From NCBI RefSeq assembly GCF_001544455.2, contig NZ_FCOC02000023.1:1-64000 (forward strand): a stretch of DNA of 64,000 nucleotides, in the 5' to 3' direction. Below are positions 36,088-43,655 of the stretch, piece by piece. Numbering within the stretch: position 1 is the stretch's first letter; every line of letters begins with the position of its first letter. The translations under genes and the position numbers were made by a program. The notes under the pieces were generated by a model that made no database searches, was not told where the DNA came from, and worked only from the letters and a program-made list of their open reading frames with translations. Origin of the DNA: Caballeronia sordidicola. Its GTDB lineage: Bacteria > Pseudomonadota > Gammaproteobacteria > Burkholderiales > Burkholderiaceae.

Positions 36088-36341
36088 TCACGACTGCGCC
36101 AAGCTTGTGGGTTTTGAAGAAGTCAAGATCCTTGCCAACCTATAGATCCCGGCTAACGCAGCCAGGACATAAACCGCTCTTGTTGGAATTGAGTTGGCGC
36201 CCAGGAGCCCAGCAACGAGATCGAACCGGAAAATTCCTACGAGACCCCAATTAAGTGCGCCAACGGTGACCAGCGCACCTGCAATCCAATCGGCGACAGT
36301 GCGCGGGGCGCGACGATTCCCTTTGACGTAACAATAGTCAT
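36088..36341 (-). pseudogene. DUF378-type small membrane protein, frameshifted, with decayed sequence beyond
   Basis: On the minus strand the frame reads DWIAGALVTVGALNWGLVGIFRFDLVAGLL...RAVYVLAALAGIYRLA and stops at 36088. This is a clear match to DUF378 two-helix proteins (GALNWGLVG hallmark). That frame has no start codon. An ATG at 36341 (MTIVTSKG) leads into it only if one base is missing near AAGGGAAT at about 36320. Beyond its end, minus-strand sequence to 35913 reads VVTGQEMSAAGLL and, in another phase, LHKDVGTLLYQAAKQDG, suggesting a further decayed small gene. Confidence 0.6.
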
Positions 36342-36511
36342 TGAAACTCCGAAATGGTTGATAGGTTCAGCCTGTAACTTTGAGTGCGCAATGGCCGTGC
36401 CGCGGACATCTGCAGAAGTACGAACACCCGCCTTGTTATGTGTGGAAATTCACCGCAGAGCTCGCTTCTTGACAGTGTTCAACTCTTTCCGACGGGAGAG
36501 GTATAAGTCGC

Positions 36512-36890
36512 ATGGCTGAGCCTTCGCAGCAGCATTTAGCTGAGGATCTGGAACGAGAATGGGTCTGTCTTTTCAATGAACCTCATCGGGCTGGGAAACG
36601 TCCCAGCGCCGCATTAAATGACGCGATCGATATCTTCCTTATCGAAGTCGAGACACTCCTCTATCTCGTCGCCTATGAAAAGCACAGCCTTGCCGGCGCC
36701 CGGCGCCCGGCAGTCGCCGGCGTTGAAGAAGTATCGATCAGCGCTCGTTGCTGTCCATCCCCTGATTAAAGCCCGGATTCGCGAGAGGTTGCTCTGCTGT
36801 AAAAGGCTGTTGTCGGCCCAGCGTGACGAGGGCTCTGACGCTACCGGTGCGAATTTCGGTGATGGTGATCAGTCGTTTCGGCGAACGTGA
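36512..36890 (+). pseudogene. Hypothetical protein, frameshifted and cut by the IS21 element
   Basis: From ATG at 36512 (GAGAGG ribosome-binding site) the frame reads MAEPSQQHLAEDLEREWVCLF... to YLVAYEKHSLAGA, then becomes unlike protein. A plausible continuation (ALKKYRSALVAVHPLIKARIRERLL) is in another phase. The change falls in a GC-rich slippage-prone repeat (GGCGCCCGGCGCCC at about 36697-36711). The end runs into the left terminus of the IS21 element at about 36876. Family unknown. Confidence 0.4.
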
Positions 36891-36945
36891 TCGGTCTGGA
36901 AGGTGGTGTTGCGCGGTCAATGGATTATAGCGGCGGCGATCACGA

Positions 36946-37095
36946 TCAGGCGTCAGCGGTTTCGGTTTTCGTTTTCTTTCTCATTGAGTCGCCCTTGACC
37001 GGAAGCTTGTGGGCCTGATGCACGAGCCGGTCGAGAATCGCATCGGCGAGCGTGGGGTCCTGCAGCCACGCGTGCCAGTGTTCGAGCGGCAACTG
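36946..37095 (-). pseudogene. istB: istB, 3' part (split by the RIT element)
   Basis: The minus-strand codons from CAG at 37095 read [22 protein letters not shown]..., then [19 protein letters not shown]..., to TGA at 36946. They form the C-terminal 49 residues of IstB. The sequence continues exactly from the 5' part at 40474-41076 (which ends ...TVITSQ) if the intervening 3381 bases are removed. The joined gene is 250 codons, the normal IstB length. Confidence 0.92.
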
Positions 37096-37181
37096 TAATG
37101 CGATGAACAACTTTATGCGGAGTTCGTCCGTACGAACCCCGCTGCCGTCAGCGTCCAGTGGCTTTCCGTCTATGCATAATA
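37090..37181 (+). repeat. RIT left terminal inverted repeat (92 bp)
   Basis: Identical to the reverse complement of 40359-40450 over all 92 bases I compared. It contains an internal palindrome, GTTCGT-CCGT-ACGAAC, at 37123-37138, a plausible recombinase core site. Confidence 0.95.
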
Positions 37182-37223
37182 GTGATGTCTTCGTTAGCCG
37201 CGTCGGCGAAACAGGAGGACATC

Positions 37224-38471
37224 ATGTTTGCAAAGTACTTCGAATCTCAACAGAGAGTGGATGAGCTTTCCGGGAGTGGTGGAAGCTACCTGCTTGATGG
37301 GTTTGCGGCGAAGCTATGGGAAATCGGATTCGCGGAAATCACCGCGCGCCGACATATTCGTGCAGCTGAGCATCTGCTTCATTGGACTGACAAGAAACGA
37401 ATTCCATATACAGACCTATCTCAAGATGCTATAGCACGGTTCAAAAAACACCTCAAAAAATGTACCTGTTCAAGGTACGGTCATGCAAACCCCGAGGGTT
37501 TGATGCATGGCGTACGCCTCTTCACGGACTACCTTCGGGAAGCTGGAATCATGGCAACATCCGATGTCGGCGACACGACACTGGGTCCGGAGCTGCTGGT
37601 TGAATTCTGTCGATGGATGCGTGAGCGGCGAGGAACGAAAGATTCGACCCTGGCCACTTACGGCATCTCCATCGGGAAGCTGCTCAGAAACGAGGGAACT
37701 GACCCAACGAACTTTACGGCACCTCGGTTACGAAAATTTGTTCTCGATGAAAGCTCAAGGCAAGGACTAGCAGCAACGAAAAACTGTACGACGGCATTAC
37801 GCATGTTTCTTCGCTTTCTGATAGCCGAAGGAAAATGCAGGCCTGACCTCGACGCCGCTGTGCCTAAGGTGGCCAATTGGGGGTTGTCGTCGCTTCCTCG
37901 CTACATTCTCGCAAACGACGTTGAGAAGGTTATCGCTTCTTGCGATCGCGCTATACCGGTCGGCATACGGGATTATGCAATAGTGCTGATGCTGGCCCGT
38001 TTGGGTTTGCGGGCCGGAGATATCGTCCGTTTGCGGCTAACTGATATTGACTGGAAAGGCGCGTCAATATCCATTACCGGAAAAAGCGGACGCCCGACGA
38101 AGTTCCCTTTAACCAGAGAAGTCGGTCGGGCGATCGTAGACTATTTCCAACGTGCACGACCACCTGGTAGTACCGACGCGGTATTCGTCGGCTGCCGGGC
38201 TCCATTCCACCAGTTCGCGAACCACTGTGCCGTTTCCGCCATAGTTGAACGGGCAATGCGCCGGTCAGGTGTCGCGTGTCCCAGTGGCGGTGCAGCTCAC
38301 GTTCTTCGCCATTCGGTGGCTACCGCGATGCTGCGTGATGGCACTTCGCTGCAAGACATTGCGCTCGTTCTCAGACACCGTTCGACGGCCACGACGCAGA
38401 TATACGCGAAGGTCGATCTACCTGAGTTGCAAAGGATCGCACAGCCGTGGCCTGAGGTGCAATCATGCTAG
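37224..38471 (+). CDS. ritA: RIT tyrosine recombinase A
   Basis: A 415-residue site-specific recombinase. I start at the ATG at 37224 (AGGAGGA before it); the longer frame to 37158 would begin inside the terminal repeat. A SAM-like N-terminal domain (about 100-210) is followed by the catalytic domain. The first Arg is in LARLGLRAGDIVRL near residue 280, Lys in SITGKSGRPTKFPL, His-x-x-Arg in AHVLRHSVAT near 363, the second His in LRHRSTATTQIYAKVD, and the Tyr nucleophile follows. All catalytic residues are present. Its stop overlaps the next start by seven bases. Confidence 0.95.
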   Translation: MFAKYFESQQRVDELSGSGGSYLLDGFAAKLWEIGFAEITARRHIRAAEHLLHWTDKKRIPYTDLSQDAIARFKKHLKKCTCSRYGHANPEGLMHGVRLFTDYLREAGIMATSDVGDTTLGPELLVEFCRWMRERRGTKDSTLATYGISIGKLLRNEGTDPTNFTAPRLRKFVLDESSRQGLAATKNCTTALRMFLRFLIAEGKCRPDLDAAVPKVANWGLSSLPRYILANDVEKVIASCDRAIPVGIRDYAIVLMLARLGLRAGDIVRLRLTDIDWKGASISITGKSGRPTKFPLTREVGRAIVDYFQRARPPGSTDAVFVGCRAPFHQFANHCAVSAIVERAMRRSGVACPSGGAAHVLRHSVATAMLRDGTSLQDIALVLRHRSTATTQIYAKVDLPELQRIAQPWPEVQSC

Positions 38472-39373
38472 CCGACCTCATAGATTCGTATATCGAGATG
38501 CGTCGCGCGTGCGGGTTTGCCTTCAAGTCAGAAGGCAGCTGTCTGCGGAGCTTCGCGGCGTTCTCGGACTCCATGGCCAAGAACCATGTCTGCAACGAGA
38601 CCGCTCTGGCGTGGGCGGCGCAAGCGAAATCGGTTCAGCAGCGTGCGCGCAGGCTTGGCAACGTCAGGCGCTTCGCGCGCTACGCTCGGGCTGAAGATGC
38701 ACGTCACGAGATTCCCGCGGCCGTGTTCGGGAGCGAAAAGGGGCCGAGACCGGTGCCCTATATCCTGTCTGAAGGGGATGTTCAAAGACTTGTCCATGCT
38801 GCATTCCTGCAAGGCACGCATCCCTTGCGCCAGAGAACGTACGGTACCCTGTTCGCACTGTTGGCATGCACGGGACTTCGCGTTTCGGAAGCCCTCCGGC
38901 TTCTCTACGAGGACCTCACGCCGGATGGATTACTGATTAGGAATACAAAATTCAGAAAAAGTCGCCTTATTCCGATCCACAAAACGTGCCGGTCAGCGCT
39001 GGACCGCTACATCGAGCAACGGCGTTCCTATGCTCCGTTCGATAGGCACATCTTTGTTTCCTTGTGGAGAAAACCATTAGGCGTAAAGGCAGTCGAAACA
39101 GCGTTTGACTCCGCCGCGAAGGCGGCTGGCTTGCCGTGTGCTCCTGCGCGACCACGGCCAACGCCCCAGTCATTGAGACACACATTTGCAGTGAGGTCAC
39201 TCGAGAACTGCCCGGATAGCCGGGACCGCATCACGAAACACATGGTGGCATTGTCCACATACCTCGGTCACGGTAACGTCAATCATACGTATTGGTATCT
39301 AGAGGCAACACCTGAACTGTTGAAGGGTATCGCCGACTGCTGTGAATCGTTCTTTGTGGGAGCAATATCATGA
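38465..39373 (+). CDS. ritB: RIT tyrosine recombinase B
   Basis: A 302-residue recombinase. The N-terminal core-binding helices (MLADLIDSYIEMRRACGFAFKS...) are followed by a catalytic domain with box I Arg in ACTGLRVSEALRL near residue 143, and LGHGNVNHTYWYLEATPELL containing the C-terminal His and Tyr near 275-285. Box II reads TPQSLRHTFAV, so the usual His of His-x-x-Arg is Gln. This may reduce catalysis or be typical of the middle RIT recombinase. It overlaps both neighbours, the downstream one by four bases (ATGA). Confidence 0.94.
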   Translation: MLADLIDSYIEMRRACGFAFKSEGSCLRSFAAFSDSMAKNHVCNETALAWAAQAKSVQQRARRLGNVRRFARYARAEDARHEIPAAVFGSEKGPRPVPYILSEGDVQRLVHAAFLQGTHPLRQRTYGTLFALLACTGLRVSEALRLLYEDLTPDGLLIRNTKFRKSRLIPIHKTCRSALDRYIEQRRSYAPFDRHIFVSLWRKPLGVKAVETAFDSAAKAAGLPCAPARPRPTPQSLRHTFAVRSLENCPDSRDRITKHMVALSTYLGHGNVNHTYWYLEATPELLKGIADCCESFFVGAIS

Positions 39374-40392
39374 CCCCGATTGCACCGCATATCACGGCAT
39401 TCCTCCAGCAACGTCTGCCATTGGAGCGCGGAGCCAGTGACAACACGTGCGAGTCGTATGCATATGCCTTTAAATTGCTGCTGGAGTTTGCCAGTCGACG
39501 TCTGAAGACTCAACCGTCCCAGTTGTTTCTCGAGCAGATGGATGCACCAATGATCCTCTCCTTTCTCGATCATCTCGAGACTACGCGTCGTAACGGCGCA
39601 AGTTCGCGGAACACGCGGCTCGCTGCAATCAAATCGTTTATGCGCTTCGTTGAGTATCGGGTACCTTCCGCCCTGGAGCAGGTTCGTCGGGTCTTGGCGC
39701 TACCGATGAAGCGGACGGAAAGCCGTTTGGTGAGTCATCTGACTCAGCAGGAAATGCAAGCGATATTGGATGCCCCAGTGCCGTCTGACTGGTTTGGAAT
39801 TCGAGACCGTGCCATGCTCCACCTTTGTTTCGCCGGTGCATTGCGCGCATCAGAACTCGTCGGATTGTGCATTGGTGATCTGAATATGCAACCGTATGCG
39901 AGCATAGTCGTTCACGGCAAGGGTCGCAGACAACGATGCTTGCCTTTGTGGAAAGAGACGGCTTCGGCATTGAAAGCGTGGTTAGCCATAAGAGGCGCCG
40001 TTGCCACCCCGGAAGTGTTCGTCAATGCCCGCGGAGAGGCCATGACGCGGTCCGGGTTCCAATATATATTGCGAAAGCACACCAAGGCCGCTTCGACAGA
40101 TTGTCCATCCATCTTGAGCAAACGTGTATCTCCGCATGTGCTGAGACATACTTGTGCGCTCACGGTCTTGCAAGCAACCAAAGACTTGCGCAAGGTCTCT
40201 CTATGGCTTGGCCATGCGAGCATGCAGACCACCGAAATGTACACTCGCATCGACCCTTCCGTGAAACTGGAAGCGCTCGAATCCGTCGTGGCGCCGAAGC
40301 TGCGTTCTGGGCGCTTCAAAGCCACAGATAAGCTGATTGCGTCGCTGAACACTGCACGTATTATGCATAGACGGAAAGCCACTGGACGCTGA
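39370..40392 (+). CDS. ritC: RIT tyrosine recombinase C
   Basis: A 340-residue XerC/D-like recombinase. The core-binding domain ([21 protein letters not shown]...) is near residue 26-100. Box I Arg lies in [13 protein letters not shown] near 157, box II in [14 protein letters not shown] near 254-267, and [16 protein letters not shown] supplies the C-terminal His and the Tyr. All catalytic residues are present. The last 11 codons lie inside the right terminal inverted repeat, so the repeat is partly coding. It probably acts with the other two recombinases as one complex. Confidence 0.95.
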   Translation: MTPIAPHITAFLQQRLPLERGASDNTCESYAYAFKLLLEFASRRLKTQPSQLFLEQMDAPMILSFLDHLETTRRNGASSRNTRLAAIKSFMRFVEYRVPSALEQVRRVLALPMKRTESRLVSHLTQQEMQAILDAPVPSDWFGIRDRAMLHLCFAGALRASELVGLCIGDLNMQPYASIVVHGKGRRQRCLPLWKETASALKAWLAIRGAVATPEVFVNARGEAMTRSGFQYILRKHTKAASTDCPSILSKRVSPHVLRHTCALTVLQATKDLRKVSLWLGHASMQTTEMYTRIDPSVKLEALESVVAPKLRSGRFKATDKLIASLNTARIMHRRKATGR

Positions 40393-40450
40393 CGGCAGCG
40401 GGGTTCGTACGGACGAACTCCGCATAAAGTTGTTCATCGCATTACAGTTG
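40359..40450 (-). repeat. RIT right terminal inverted repeat (92 bp)
   Basis: Perfect reverse complement of 37090-37181. It overlaps the 3' end of the third recombinase gene (stop at 40390-40392). Confidence 0.95.
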
Positions 40451-40470
40451 TTACGGGCTCGAGCCCGTAA
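40451..40470. repeat. 20-bp perfect palindrome at the right RIT junction only
   Basis: TTACGGGCTCGAGCCCGTAA is a perfect palindrome immediately outside the right terminal repeat, followed by AAT and then interrupted istB sequence. No equivalent lies outside the left repeat. It may be part of the element (an asymmetric end or crossover site). Confidence 0.9.
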
Positions 40471-40473
40471 AAT

Positions 40474-41076
40474 CTGGCTGGTGATCACAGTCGAGCGTGT
40501 ACCGACACGATCATCAAGTACCTCGAGCAGATCGTTGCGCGCGGCCTGATCGAGATCCTGCAAGCCCCAGTCGTCGAGGATCAGCACATCGATCTTCGCG
40601 AGTTGCGCGAGCCGGCGTGTGAAGCTGCCGTCGCCGTGCGCGATTTTCAGTTCTTCGAACAGCCGGGCGACGCGCACATAGAACACCGAGAAGCCCTGAC
40701 GGCACGCCTGCTGGCCGAACGCGCATGCGAGCCACGTCTTGCCCGCGCCCGTGGGGCCGGTCAGGATCAGGTTCTGCGCATTGCGCACCCAGTCGCAGCC
40801 GGCGAGCGTGGCGACCATGCGCTGGTCCAGCCCACGGCTTTGCCGGTATTCAATGTCCTCGACGCAGGCCTGTGGATTCTTGAGCTTCGCGGCGCGCAGC
40901 AACCGTTCGAGTCGTCGCGTATCACGCCATGCCAGTTCGCGATCGACGAGCATGCCCACGCGCTCCTCGAATGACAGGCCGGTGCTGGCCGTGAGCGTCG
41001 ACTGCTCCTCGAACGCGCGGGCCATGCCGTCCAGTTTGAGCGCCTTCAGCTGGGTAAGAGTGTGCTGCATCAACAT
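40474..41076 (-). pseudogene. istB: istB, 5' part (split by the RIT element)
   Basis: The first 201 codons of IstB are present: an N-terminal helical domain ([20 protein letters not shown]), Walker A in [21 protein letters not shown] near residue 108-128, and Walker B in [25 protein letters not shown]. It ends ...RSTVITSQ at the RIT junction; read-through would add about 90 nonsense residues from the element to 40201. Family role: ATPase that delivers IstA transposase to target DNA. It starts 16 bases after the istA stop. Precise RIT loss would restore it. Confidence 0.93.
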
Positions 41077-41092
41077 CGTGACCTCCTTCTGG

Positions 41093-42649
41093 TCAGTGGT
41101 AGTAGTCGGGACCGCGTACGTTCTCGTGCTCGGGCGAGCGCCATTCCGTGGACACGGTCGGGAGCGAGGGCTGCAGGTCGAGCCCCGCCTCCAGGATCGA
41201 CAGCACGGAGCGGCGCGTGGGCGAGCCGATCTTTAATGCGCGCTGGCACGCGGCTTCGAGGCGGTGTTTGCCGTACTTGCGCGCCAGTGAGAGCAGACCG
41301 AGACAGGCGCGATAGCCCATCTCGGGGTGGGGTTTGTTGGTCAGCAGATGCCGCACGACAGCTTCGGCGCCGGGGCCGACGGATGCGCCCCAGTTGAGCA
41401 GTCGGCCCGGAGTCCACTCCATGTGCGCACGATGCGCGGCCGGCATGTGTTCGGCGATGGTTGTGTGTTTGCCTTTGAGGCGCGAGCGTGCGTGCGCGGC
41501 GACACGCTTGCCGCCGTGCAGGATCTCGACGCCGTGGCGTGTGATACGCGCCCAGACCTCCTGCCGTGCGAGGCTGTGCGGGACGCTGTAATAGTGGCCG
41601 CCGACATCGACGTGGTAATCGATGTTCACACGGCACTTCTGGAAGGTGGCGATCTCGTAGCGCCGCACGGGCAACGCGCGCAGTACGGGCTGGTCCAGCC
41701 GTTCAAACCATTCGCGACGGTTGCCTTCGAGCCGCTTGAACGGGCGCTGGTTCAGGTCGGCGACCAGTCCTGCAATCGCCTTGTTGAGTTCGGCCAGACT
41801 GTAGAAGCGATAATGGCGCAGCCGGGCCAGCACCCAGCGCTCGACGATCTGCACGCCGACTTCGACCTTGGCCTTGTCCTGCGGTTTGCGCGGACGCGCT
41901 GGCAGCATTGCCGTGCCATAGTGGTTCACGAAGTCCTGCGTGGTCGTGCCGAGTCCCGGTTCGTAACGGTCGGGCCGCGCGATCAGCGCCTTCGGGTTGT
42001 CGGGTACGAGCAGTTCGGGCACACCGCCGATGAACTCCAGCGCGTCGCACAGACTGCCGATCCAGTCCGCCATCGTCTCGGTGCGCGTCGCGCACGCGAA
42101 CGTGTAGTTCGATGCACCGAGGACGGCCACAAACACATGCGCCTCGAACTCGACGCCGCCATCGCGTGCGAGGATCGGCACGGTGGGGCCCGCGAAGTCG
42201 GCGAACAGCTTCTCGCCGGCGCGGTGCTGCTGGCGCATTGAGCGCTTGATCGACTTCGCCCAGTCCTTGTACTTCTGGCAGAACTGCGTGTAGCGGTAAG
42301 TCCGCTGGCCGGGGTTCGCTTCAGCGTATTCTTCCCACAGCAGTTGCAGCGTCACGCCCTTGCGCCGCAGCTCGCGATGCAATGCCGCGTAGTCGGGCTC
42401 AATGCGCCGGGATGTCGTTGCCGTGGCATCGGTTGGCGCAGGCTTCAGGCGTGCTTCCAGTTCATCATCGGACAGCGCTTCGGCTGCGGCCCAGTCGAGT
42501 CCCGCCTGGCGGGCCTGGGCAGCGAACTTCGACACGGCTCCGACGCTGATGCCAATGGCCCGGCTGATCTGACGATGCGTCAGACCACACGCCCACTTCA
42601 GTCGCAGGACTTCCTTCAATTTGCGCATGCTCATCCGAGGTGTCGGCAT
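41093..42649 (-). CDS. istA: IS21-family transposase IstA
   Basis: A 518-residue full-length IstA. An N-terminal helix-turn-helix ([35 protein letters not shown]) precedes the integrase core with the three acidic residues: Asp in [15 protein letters not shown] near 151, Asp in [14 protein letters not shown] near 213 and Glu in [14 protein letters not shown] near 260. A C-terminal beta-barrel region ([26 protein letters not shown]) follows. No frameshift was seen, so the transposase itself looks functional. Its helper IstB is disrupted. Confidence 0.96.
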   Translation of the reverse strand: MPTPRMSMRKLKEVLRLKWACGLTHRQISRAIGISVGAVSKFAAQARQAGLDWAAAEALSDDELEARLKPAPTDATATTSRRIEPDYAALHRELRRKGVTLQLLWEEYAEANPGQRTYRYTQFCQKYKDWAKSIKRSMRQQHRAGEKLFADFAGPTVPILARDGGVEFEAHVFVAVLGASNYTFACATRTETMADWIGSLCDALEFIGGVPELLVPDNPKALIARPDRYEPGLGTTTQDFVNHYGTAMLPARPRKPQDKAKVEVGVQIVERWVLARLRHYRFYSLAELNKAIAGLVADLNQRPFKRLEGNRREWFERLDQPVLRALPVRRYEIATFQKCRVNIDYHVDVGGHYYSVPHSLARQEVWARITRHGVEILHGGKRVAAHARSRLKGKHTTIAEHMPAAHRAHMEWTPGRLLNWGASVGPGAEAVVRHLLTNKPHPEMGYRACLGLLSLARKYGKHRLEAACQRALKIGSPTRRSVLSILEAGLDLQPSLPTVSTEWRSPEHENVRGPDYYH

Positions 42650-42719
42650 CAGCGCTTCTCCCGCAAAAAAGGGAGCAGGCTAACGCCGCCGGTGAATACA
42701 TGCGCAACGCCACCGCCAG

Positions 42720-42907
42720 ACTCAAACCCGGATTACGTTCCGGTTACGTGATCACCCGTTTCGGTCCCGTGATCGCTCATTCCGGCATCGTGATCACGCG
42801 TTTCGGAAACCTGTGATCAGCGATCACGATCAACCGAAACGGATGATCACGATCATTCGGAATCCGTGATCACGATCCGCCGAAATGCGTGATCACGTTC
42901 GCCGAAA
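42720..42907. repeat. Multiple transposase-binding repeats at the IS21 right end
   Basis: At least seven copies of a motif built from GTGATCAC(G) followed or preceded by CGAAA/CGGAA (around 42748, 42765, 42789, 42816, 42845, 42866 and 42889) are spread over 190 bases, some in opposite orientation. IS21 elements carry such repeated binding sites at their termini. The left end shows two or three related copies near 36867-36948. Confidence 0.8.
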
Positions 42908-43056
42908 TACGCACTACCGGCGCTTAGTCGGTCAGCCCGGCCGGTCCGGAAGCGGATTTATCGGTGCGTGCCATGCGGACCTGATGCCGTCGGTGCTCTC
43001 GCACGACTTCGAGTGCGCCTTTGACAGGACGTCTTGCGCGGTGCAGACGATCCGTT

Positions 43057-43437
43057 TTATTCGGCTCGCGAAAACGCCCTCACGCGCGAGCGAATCTGTT
43101 CAAGCTCGCCAGTTGTGTACGGGCGCTGTTCGGCGTCGATTGCTTGCTGATAAGCCGCGCCGTCTGGCAGGCGGCTTAGGAGCGCATGTATTTCGCTGGT
43201 CATCGTATGCTGGGCGGGTTCGAATGAATACAGGCGCAGCTTCTTCTCGCCGCGTTCATACATGAGCCAAGTGCACGTCGCAAACACGACTACGATGATA
43301 ATTTCCTGAAGACAGAGGATTAGAGTAACTGGAAGGTTCCAAGCTTCCAGCATGACGATCGCAAGTACTCCGGCTATGGCAAGCGTGACCGTTGCTGCAA
43401 GGAGGCCGCGGACGTCGGCGACCAGTTTGTGTCGCAT
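43057..43437 (-). CDS. Hypothetical two-helix membrane protein
   Basis: A 126-residue protein with two membrane helices (GLLAATVTLAIAGVLAIVMLEAW and VTLILCLQEIIIVVVFATCTWLMY) followed by a soluble tail of about 60 residues (FEPAQHTMTSEIHALLSRLPDG...). No family recognised. It is the first gene to the right of the IS21 element, on the same strand as the secretion genes but about 220 bases downstream of them. Confidence 0.6.
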   Translation of the reverse strand: MRHKLVADVRGLLAATVTLAIAGVLAIVMLEAWNLPVTLILCLQEIIIVVVFATCTWLMYERGEKKLRLYSFEPAQHTMTSEIHALLSRLPDGAAYQQAIDAEQRPYTTGELEQIRSRVRAFSRAE

Positions 43438-43655
43438 ATGGTCGCGAGTGAAGATATTATCGACGCAACGGTGAAGTTATTAATTTGGTGTACGAGTGAG
43501 CCAGCTGAATCGCTAACGGCCTCAACATCTTCATGGATAAATCGGGATTTCTCTTCCTCTCGAATTGCGCGCTTGGCGTGGTTGCCGCCTACGTCATTCC
43601 GGATCGTCAATCAAACGAAGTGGGCTGGTCGCATCGCAATTTAGCATCCGATCCA

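Larger units (their letters stand above)
37090..40476 (+). mobile_element. RIT element (recombinase-in-trio) inserted in istB
   Basis: Three overlapping tyrosine-recombinase genes in one direction are bounded by 92-bp perfect inverted repeats (37090-37181 and 40359-40450), plus a 20-bp palindrome outside the right repeat. The arrangement of three different recombinases with overlapping stops and starts is the definition of RIT elements, known from Cupriavidus, Burkholderia and other bacteria. Insertion split istB between the Gln (CAG) and Leu (TTG) codons. CTG (37093-37095 and 40474-40476) appears at both junctions. Confidence 0.93.
36876..42907 (-). mobile_element. IS21-family insertion sequence, interrupted by a RIT element
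   Basis: istA and istB read leftward. The outer termini share an inverted TTTCGGCGAACGTGATC (36876-36892) and GATCACGTTCGCCGAAA (42891-42907). Without the RIT insertion the element would be about 2.65 kb, normal for IS21. The right end carries several repeats of GTGATCAC plus a CGAAA motif, the multiple transposase-binding sites typical of IS21 termini. I did not find a convincing target duplication. Confidence 0.85.

Noticed and set aside
37158-37223. Extended start for the first RIT recombinase
   Set aside because: The extension begins inside the terminal inverted repeat and lacks a ribosome-binding site, whereas AGGAGGA precedes the ATG at 37224.
40201-40473. 291-residue version of IstB running into the RIT element
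   Set aside because: The last 90 residues are antisense to the third recombinase and terminal repeat; the true C-terminus lies at 36946-37095.
36876-42907. Integron or phage integrase cassette as explanation for the three tyrosine recombinases
   Set aside because: There are no attC sites, cassette genes or phage genes. Three overlapping recombinases with perfect inverted repeats fit a RIT element.
42748-42907. Possible CRISPR-like or iteron array
   Set aside because: The repeated units vary in spacing and orientation, have no unique spacers and sit at an IS21 terminus next to istA.
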